From NCBI GenBank assembly GCA_025355225.1, contig JANYAB010000660.1:1-11650 (forward strand): a stretch of DNA of 11,650 bases. Direction: 5' to 3'. A program made the position numbers and the translations under genes. Positions 7,190-11,650 of the stretch are shown here, in pieces (position 1 is the first letter of the stretch; the number at the start of each line of letters is the position of its first letter). Origin of the DNA: Bacteroidota bacterium (lineage in GTDB: Bacteria; Bacteroidota; Bacteroidia; Sphingobacteriales; Sphingobacteriaceae). The notes under the pieces were generated by a model, which worked only from the letters and a program-made list of their open reading frames with translations, was not told where the DNA came from and ran no database searches.

Positions 7190-8569
7190 CTATTTCAACA
7201 ATGTATCCCTCAATATAATAGCCGCAATGCTAAAGTAGATCACTAGTCCTGTTACATCCACTAAAGTTGCTACAAATGGCGCGGATGAAGTAGCCGGGTC
7301 GAGTTTTAATTTTTTTAGCAGCATGGGTATCATCGATCCGCTTAAGGTGCCCCACATAATTATTCCGATCAGCGAGAAAAAGATGGTTATACCCATAAGC
7401 TCCCAATTCGGTCCATAATTGTACCAATGCAACTGCTGCCATGCTGCAATACGCAAAAAACCTATGGTGCCAAGAACGACGCCCAGGCACAGCCCGGACA
7501 GCACTTCACGTTTCATTACATACCACCAGTCTTTTATGCCCAATTCTTTTACAGCCATAGCCCTGATGATCAGCGTGGCTGCCTGCGAGCCACTATTGCC
7601 ACCGCTGGAGATAACCAGGGGAACAAACAAGGCCAGCACTACTGCTTTGGCTATTTCCTTCTCAAAATAACCCATAGCGGTAGCTGTGAGCATCTCGCTT
7701 AAAAACAAGATAATGAGCCAGCCGCCGCGTTTTTTTATCAGCGAAATAATAGGTGTTCGCACATAGGGATATTCCAGTGATTCTACACCCCCAAACCGCT
7801 GCATTTCCCGGGTGTTACGCTGCTCGGCAACATCTATTACATCATCAATAGTTACCACACCCAGCAATAAATTTTCATTATTGGTAACGGGTAGCACCGT
7901 GCGGTCATACTCCTTGAATTTGGCAATGGCCTCGTCAGTGTTGTCCTCGATATTCAGCTTGATAACCACACCATCCATAATATCACTTATCCGTTTGGTG
8001 GTTTCATTAAGTACCAGCCGCCGAACAGGTATATCATCTATCAATTTACCTTTATCATCAACAACGTATATCACATTCGCTGTATCCGAATCTATATGGT
8101 TATCGCATAAATGTTTATTTGCCTCCGCAATGGTCATGTCGGCTTTAATTGTTGCGAACTCCGTATTAACCAGCCTTGCTACACTTTGCTTCGGATAGCC
8201 AAGCATATCCTGGGTGGCTTTTTTATTCCTGGTATCCAGGTATTCGATAAATTTTGAACACTCCAATGAACCCAGGGAGATAAAGAACGAATATCTGTCG
8301 GTCGAGTCCAAATGGTTCAGGATGGCAGAACCCTGTTCTTTAGTTAGTCTGTTGATGATTTTTCGCTGCAGATAATGCCCGAGGTAAGCAAATAGCAGGG
8401 CTTTCTTCTTCTCCGGAAATGCTGAAAATGATTCAAAAGCGATGTCAACAGGCAGTGTATCCATTATCCTCGCCACATCCGACGGATGGATATCCGTATT
8501 AGTGCCAGGATGTATCAATGATTTAAAATCGCCATGAACGATCTTGTCTTTTATTTCTTTTAGTGTCAT
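7190..8569 (-). CDS. mgtE: Magnesium transporter MgtE
   Basis: This 459-residue protein is close to the usual family length (about 450). Residues 1-130 are the helical MgtE N domain, 135-255 a CBS pair (NVIYVVDDKGKLIDDIPVRR and DRTVLPVTNNENLLLGVVTIDDV), then a connecting helix and five membrane helices (about 282-302, 308-330, 354-375, 390-415, 430-455). The signature PLVISSGGNSGSQAATLIIR (317-336) and the last-helix PFVATLVDVTG (431-441), with Asp438 at the position of the pore Mg2+-binding Asp of characterised MgtE, are both intact. MgtE is a dimeric Mg2+ channel closed by Mg2+ binding to the cytosolic N and CBS domains, so regulation is built into the protein. No magnesium-sensing leader was seen upstream. 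It lies 102 bases after the PAS kinase gene and may have its own promoter there. Confidence 0.97.
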   Translation of the reverse strand: MTLKEIKDKIVHGDFKSLIHPGTNTDIHPSDVARIMDTLPVDIAFESFSAFPEKKKALLFAYLGHYLQRKIINRLTKEQGSAILNHLDSTDRYSFFISLGSLECSKFIEYLDTRNKKATQDMLGYPKQSVARLVNTEFATIKADMTIAEANKHLCDNHIDSDTANVIYVVDDKGKLIDDIPVRRLVLNETTKRISDIMDGVVIKLNIEDNTDEAIAKFKEYDRTVLPVTNNENLLLGVVTIDDVIDVAEQRNTREMQRFGGVESLEYPYVRTPIISLIKKRGGWLIILFLSEMLTATAMGYFEKEIAKAVVLALFVPLVISSGGNSGSQAATLIIRAMAVKELGIKDWWYVMKREVLSGLCLGVVLGTIGFLRIAAWQQLHWYNYGPNWELMGITIFFSLIGIIMWGTLSGSMIPMLLKKLKLDPATSSAPFVATLVDVTGLVIYFSIAAIILRDTLLK

Positions 8570-8601
8570 TCAGGCTCGTTATCGAATAAATAATTTTAAT
8601 T

Positions 8602-8632
8602 GCAAGATAAATATTGGCTTTGAAGGAACAAG
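8602..8632 (-). promoter_or_regulatory. mgtE: Candidate mgtE promoter
   Basis: On the - strand CTTG (8629-8632) and TATCTTGC (8602-8609) are separated by 19 bases, resembling the Bacteroidota -33 TTTG and -7 TAnnTTTG elements with one or two mismatches each. The -7-like box ends 32 bases before the mgtE ATG. This is a pattern match only; readthrough from the Kai operon is an alternative source of mgtE transcript. Confidence 0.3.
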
Positions 8633-8671
8633 GAAATAAAAAATGAATTAAATGAGTGCAGCTAATATTGG

Positions 8672-10342
8672 TTAAGCCTTTTCTAAGGGAAGGTCGAAGT
8701 AAAAGGTCGAGCCTTTTCCCAATTTGCTTTCTACATCAATTTTGCCCTTATGGGTATTTATGATCTCTGAAGATATATAGAGGCCCATACCCAAACCGCT
8801 TGTCATATTTTTTTTGTCGGAAACACGATAAAAACGTTCAAATATTTTATTTTTTTGTTCTTCGGATATTCCTATACCGAAATCAGTTACTGATACCCGC
8901 ACCCAGTTTTCGAGCTTAAGTGTTTTTATGGTAATTTTTTTTACGTCACGCGAATACTTTACGGCGTTATTTACCAGGTTCATCAATACCTGTTCTAACC
9001 GTTCGGCATTCCCCTTGACCATAAACCCCGTTTTATTATCAATTTCAAAAGTGAAGGCCGGATATATATGGATGGCATTTTCTATGCAATCGTCAACAAT
9101 CTGTTTTAAATTAACAATTTGCATACCGTAATTTAAGCGACCGGCTTTTATTTTACTTACATCCAGCAGGTCATCAACCAGGTATTGCAACTTACCAATA
9201 GCCATGTTAGCCTTAGTAAGGTATTGCTTTATTCGTGGGGGAAGGTCGTCATTTTTGTAAAACGTCATCAACTGTAAATAGCCTTTTAGGCCCGTCAAAG
9301 GTGTTTTGAGCTCGTGGCTGGCAACACCAATAAACTCATCTTTACGGTCCAATTCCCTTTTTTGTTCTTCAATATCGGTTGCAGTACCGACCCAGAAAAT
9401 GATTTCATCATTTTCATTTTTTAATGGGATTGCCCTGTTCAAATGCCAGCGATAAGCACCATCTTTTCCTCTCCGGTAACGGTTTTCAACTTCAAAAATT
9501 TGACCCGATTGCAGTGCAGACATATATTTTGCAATAGTATTTGCCAGATCGTCGGGATGTACAACGGCCTTCCAGCCCCATTCCCGGGTTTGTTCAAAAG
9601 TAAGACCGGTATAATCATACCAGCGCTGGTTAAAGTAATTAACCTTCCCGTTTGGCAAGTTTGTCCATGTCATCTGGGTTATGTGGTTCGCCAAAAGTTT
9701 AAAATGTTCCCGGCTTATCAGCAGATCTTTGGTGCGCGCCCTGACTGTGTCTTCCAATTCATCATTCAATTTTTCGGTTAAATACCTGGCATCTTCTAAT
9801 AGTTCGTTTTGTATCTTGAGCTGATGCGTATGTTTTTTCTGTACCGTGAGATCAGTAAGTATTAAACTTAAAGTCATGCCTTCATCTAGCTCCAGTGCAG
9901 TGCAGGATACAAGGCAGCAGATTTGTTTACCATTGGAATCTTTGAGTTGTATTTCTTCCTTACAATCTTTGATCCATCCTTCTTCGGTAATTGAGCGGTA
10001 TAATTCTTTCGACTCATCAGCTACAAGCGCCTCAAATGATAAGCCTATAACTTTGTCGAGCGGGAGATGGACCATCTGGGCAAGACGGGTATTGCTATAT
10101 AGTATATACCCTTCTTTATTAATGGTAGCAACACCCTCATTCATTTTTTCGATAAAGACCCTGTAAGTTTGATCAGCGCTTTTTAGCGTATAAAGTTGAT
10201 GGCCATTGCCATTCTGCACAACAAGTGCATCAACCTGGCCGGTACGAATGGCCTCTATAGTTTCATTTGCCTCTTCCAACTGCCAGCGAAGTTCCCGGAT
10301 CTCTTTTGATAATTGCTCGTAAGAATAATTTGACGTTTCCAT
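8672..10342 (-). CDS. Soluble PAS-PAS sensor histidine kinase of the kai operon
   Basis: This 556-residue protein has no signal peptide or membrane segment and is therefore cytoplasmic. It starts with a coiled coil (8-35) and the EAIRTGQVDALVV segment (30-42) often seen at the front of bacterial PAS kinases. Then come a first PAS domain (about 58-168, YRVFIEKMNEGVATI to the LTDLTVQKK exit), a linker coiled coil (170-212), and a second PAS with PAC (about 212-330, containing WYDYTGLTFEQ, VHPDD and TDIEEQKRE). The HisKA domain carries phosphoacceptor His343 in ASHELKTPLTGLKG. The HATPase has an N box (NLVNNAVKYS, 455-464), G1 (DFGIG, 487-491), F box (FERFY, 501-505) and G2 (GLGMGL, 516-521), all intact. 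The start is 7 bases after the second kaiB stop, so it is translationally close. It is the probable output kinase of the Kai proteins, in the role SasA has in cyanobacteria, but lacks SasA's N-terminal KaiB-like domain. No response regulator is encoded alongside in this window. Confidence 0.95.
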   Translation of the reverse strand: METSNYSYEQLSKEIRELRWQLEEANETIEAIRTGQVDALVVQNGNGHQLYTLKSADQTYRVFIEKMNEGVATINKEGYILYSNTRLAQMVHLPLDKVIGLSFEALVADESKELYRSITEEGWIKDCKEEIQLKDSNGKQICCLVSCTALELDEGMTLSLILTDLTVQKKHTHQLKIQNELLEDARYLTEKLNDELEDTVRARTKDLLISREHFKLLANHITQMTWTNLPNGKVNYFNQRWYDYTGLTFEQTREWGWKAVVHPDDLANTIAKYMSALQSGQIFEVENRYRRGKDGAYRWHLNRAIPLKNENDEIIFWVGTATDIEEQKRELDRKDEFIGVASHELKTPLTGLKGYLQLMTFYKNDDLPPRIKQYLTKANMAIGKLQYLVDDLLDVSKIKAGRLNYGMQIVNLKQIVDDCIENAIHIYPAFTFEIDNKTGFMVKGNAERLEQVLMNLVNNAVKYSRDVKKITIKTLKLENWVRVSVTDFGIGISEEQKNKIFERFYRVSDKKNMTSGLGMGLYISSEIINTHKGKIDVESKLGKGSTFYFDLPLEKA

Positions 10343-10349
10343 TAAAATG

Positions 10350-10661
10350 CTAAAAGTTTATACCCAGCCCTTTCAATATCCTTTCCCTATTTGACATATC
10401 CCCAATTAAACGCCTCTCAATACCAGGTGCCTTTTTTATTAATAAAGGGAGAGCGATGATCTGTTCGTATTCGGCTTTGCCAGGCTGCTGATAAACATCG
10501 ATTATTTCCAATTCGTATCGGTTCTTTAAATACTTTTCACAAATATTTTTAAGATTTGAAACAGCCCTTGTGGAATTGGGAGATGCCCCCATGATAAATA
10601 AGCGCAATATATAAACGCTATCATCTTCCCCAAAATCTAACACGCTACCTAGCTCTGCCAT
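10350..10661 (-). CDS. kaiB: KaiB family protein, second divergent copy
   Basis: This 103-residue thioredoxin-like KaiB protein has a 17-residue N-terminal extension, then YILRLFIMGASPNSTRAV (17-34), the LEIIDVYQQPGKAEYEQ strand-loop (51-67), IIALPLLIKKAP (68-79) and RLIGDMSNRERILKGLG (84-100). In cyanobacteria KaiB switches fold to bind the KaiC CI ring. Compared with canonical KaiB, the NPQLAE loop reads QQPGKAE, the PTL element reads PLL, the PPP stretch is reduced to a single Pro (Pro79-Gly80) and the Gly-Leu-Asp near the end reads Gly-Leu-Gly. It is more diverged than its neighbour at 10675-10962, which suggests division of labour. It lies 13 bases after that gene and 7 before the kinase. 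Family assignment is good; KaiC binding and fold switching are not proven. Confidence 0.9.
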   Translation of the reverse strand: MAELGSVLDFGEDDSVYILRLFIMGASPNSTRAVSNLKNICEKYLKNRYELEIIDVYQQPGKAEYEQIIALPLLIKKAPGIERRLIGDMSNRERILKGLGINF

Positions 10662-10674
10662 TCTGATATAATGT

Positions 10675-10962
10675 TTAAACTGGAATAATGTTTAGACCAA
10701 CCAGCACTTTTTCCTCGTTAGACAGATCACCAATAATCTTGCGTATAGGTTCTGGGACCTTGCGCACAAGTGTTGGAATAGCTAGTATCTGGTCGCCTTC
10801 AGCAAGTTGAGGGTTTACTAAAAGGTCTATCACTTCAATTTTATACTGGCCTTTAAGGTGTTCTTCACAGTATTTTTTTAAGTTGGCGAACGCTGTTACC
10901 GATTTTGCAGTTTTGCCCGCAACGTACAGTCTTAACTCCCATCTTTCTTTCACTTCAGTCAT
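10675..10962 (-). CDS. kaiB: KaiB family protein, canonical-like copy
   Basis: This 95-residue protein, close to the usual ~100, covers the whole KaiB thioredoxin-like domain: LRLYVAGKTAKSVTAFANLK (10-29), YKIEVIDLLVNPQLAEGDQI (40-59), LAIPTLVRKVPEPIRKIIGD (60-79) and LSNEEKVLVGLNIIPV (80-95). The NPQLAE, PTL and IIGDLS blocks match cyanobacterial KaiB well. Differences are Pro-Glu-Pro (70-72) in place of three prolines and Asn91 where canonical KaiB has Asp, beside the conserved Gly89; these surround the residues whose mutation is known to alter KaiB fold switching. The C-terminal tail is short. It begins 32 bases after the kaiC stop codon and precedes the second kaiB by 13 bases, so it belongs to the kai operon and most likely partners the KaiC encoded upstream. 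Confidence 0.95.
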   Translation of the reverse strand: MTEVKERWELRLYVAGKTAKSVTAFANLKKYCEEHLKGQYKIEVIDLLVNPQLAEGDQILAIPTLVRKVPEPIRKIIGDLSNEEKVLVGLNIIPV

Positions 10963-10994
10963 TATTTCTTTTCTGTTTTGGATTTATCGATTAT

Positions 10995-11650
10995 TTAATC
11001 CCCGCGTCTTATCCTTGTCATAGTTTCCCGGCTTTGGTTTAATATATCTTTTTTCAACTCCTCTTCTTCGTAAAACTTATTAAGTTCTTCTTCAGCAGAT
11101 TCAAATTCGGAATTTAAAGCCGCTATTCTGGCTTCGAGCACTTTTCGTTTGCGCAAAATTTCCCGGTCCTTGCGGCTCGCGGAATATTTAAGTAGGGTCT
11201 CGCCGGTTTTTTCCTGCAATTTATGCGCCTCTCGCGCTGACCCGGTCAGTATGCCTTCAGGACCCAGGTATACTTCCATCAGGTTAAGTCCTTCGTCACT
11301 TATAACAAATTCCCTGACCTGGTTGGAATGTTTCATGCCGCGTGACTTCATCACGTAGATCCCCCGGTTACGTTCTCCGTTTAATTCGATATCCTTCACA
11401 AGCAGCCAGGTATCTACAAGCGATGATACACCTTCGTCCGTTTGTTCGTTAACAATGTTATTTAGGGAAAGGGATGTAAACATTACCGTAATTTGTTCAT
11501 TTTGTAAAAAGTCGATCAGGCGGATCAGCATATTTTTCACTTCACCTGCGGAGCCTACGTTCACAAAATTGGTTATTGGGTCAAGAATCACTACACTCGG
11601 CTTAAACTTTCTGATTTCTTTGTGTATTGAAACAAGGTGCATTTCTAATC
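10995..11650 (-). CDS. kaiC: KaiC-family ATPase, C-terminal part (start beyond window)
   Basis: The frame is open to the window edge beyond the ATG at 11642 (residues LE precede it), so this is the 3' part of a longer gene. Visible are the Walker B strand VVILDPITN (Asp codon 11580-11582), the beta-strand ITVMFTSLS, and the segment TDEGVSSLVDTW, followed by GERNRGIYVMKSRGMKHSNQ and VREFVISDEG, which are typical of the second RecA-like (CII) domain of KaiC homologues outside the cyanobacterial clock core. The Thr, Ser, Ser of TDEGVSS (Thr 11439-11441, Ser-Ser 11421-11426) have the same spacing as the KaiC phosphosites Thr426, Ser431 and Thr432. After LGPEGILTGSARE the C-terminal ~85 residues are a charged coiled-coil-like tail rather than the KaiA-binding tail of cyanobacterial KaiC, in line with no kaiA here. 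The gene leads the operon with two kaiB genes and the PAS kinase. The Walker A motifs and the CI domain are outside the window, so whether the protein has one or two ATPase domains cannot be seen. Confidence 0.92.
   Translation of the reverse strand, partial: LEMHLVSIHKEIRKFKPSVVILDPITNFVNVGSAGEVKNMLIRLIDFLQNEQITVMFTSLSLNNIVNEQTDEGVSSLVDTWLLVKDIELNGERNRGIYVMKSRGMKHSNQVREFVISDEGLNLMEVYLGPEGILTGSAREAHKLQEKTGETLLKYSASRKDREILRKRKVLEARIAALNSEFESAEEELNKFYEEEELKKDILNQSRETMTRIRRGD

Noticed and set aside
8650..8680. Hairpin-like GCTTAA/TTAGC sequence after the PAS kinase as a terminator of the kai operon.
   Set aside because: The stem needs a bulge, is only about five pairs, and the nearest T-run on the - strand is some 20 bases away. 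Whether the operon ends here or continues into mgtE is left open.

Overview
The window reads as chromosome of a Bacteroidota bacterium, most likely of the Sphingobacteriaceae (Mucilaginibacter/Pedobacter-like). The reasons are a DUF3078 outer-membrane protein, a TonB receptor with an N-terminal carboxypeptidase-regulatory-like domain, A-rich starts without Shine-Dalgarno sequences, moderate G+C genes with very AT-rich spacers, and promoter-like TTTG/xAnnTTTG pairs. The genus is an inference from protein style, not from a marker gene.

Layout. Two genes run on the + strand at the left: the 3' part of an M23-family peptidase (2-922), then the decayed remnant of a serine hydrolase (1052-1238). 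All other genes lie on the - strand. In + coordinates they are: DUF3078 protein (1262-2164), a rho-independent terminator (2296-2326), a large TonB-dependent receptor (2353-5277), an AT-rich leader (5278-5589), an exported beta-lactamase-fold serine hydrolase (5590-7140), the Mg2+ transporter MgtE (7190-8569), a soluble PAS histidine kinase (8672-10342), two tandem KaiB proteins (10350-10661 and 10675-10962) and the C-terminal part of a KaiC-family ATPase that runs off the right edge (10995-11650).

The most interesting region is the right end. kaiC, kaiB, kaiB and the PAS kinase are read in that order with gaps of 32, 13 and 7 bases, so they are almost certainly one operon. In cyanobacteria KaiC is an autophosphorylating ATPase, KaiB is a fold-switching partner, and SasA is the output kinase. 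Here the kinase has PAS domains instead of SasA's KaiB-like sensor, no KaiA is seen, and the two KaiBs differ from each other at positions important for canonical KaiB. This suggests a Kai-derived signalling module, perhaps a timer or stress/energy switch rather than a self-sustained clock. Kai homologues outside cyanobacteria are already known; the two divergent KaiBs plus the PAS kinase in one operon are what deserve attention.

The remaining genes are envelope and transport functions: outer-membrane uptake (TonB receptor), an outer-membrane-like DUF3078 protein, an exported hydrolase, Mg2+ uptake and a cell-wall-peptidase-like protein. No RNA gene, CRISPR array, insertion sequence or phage gene was seen.
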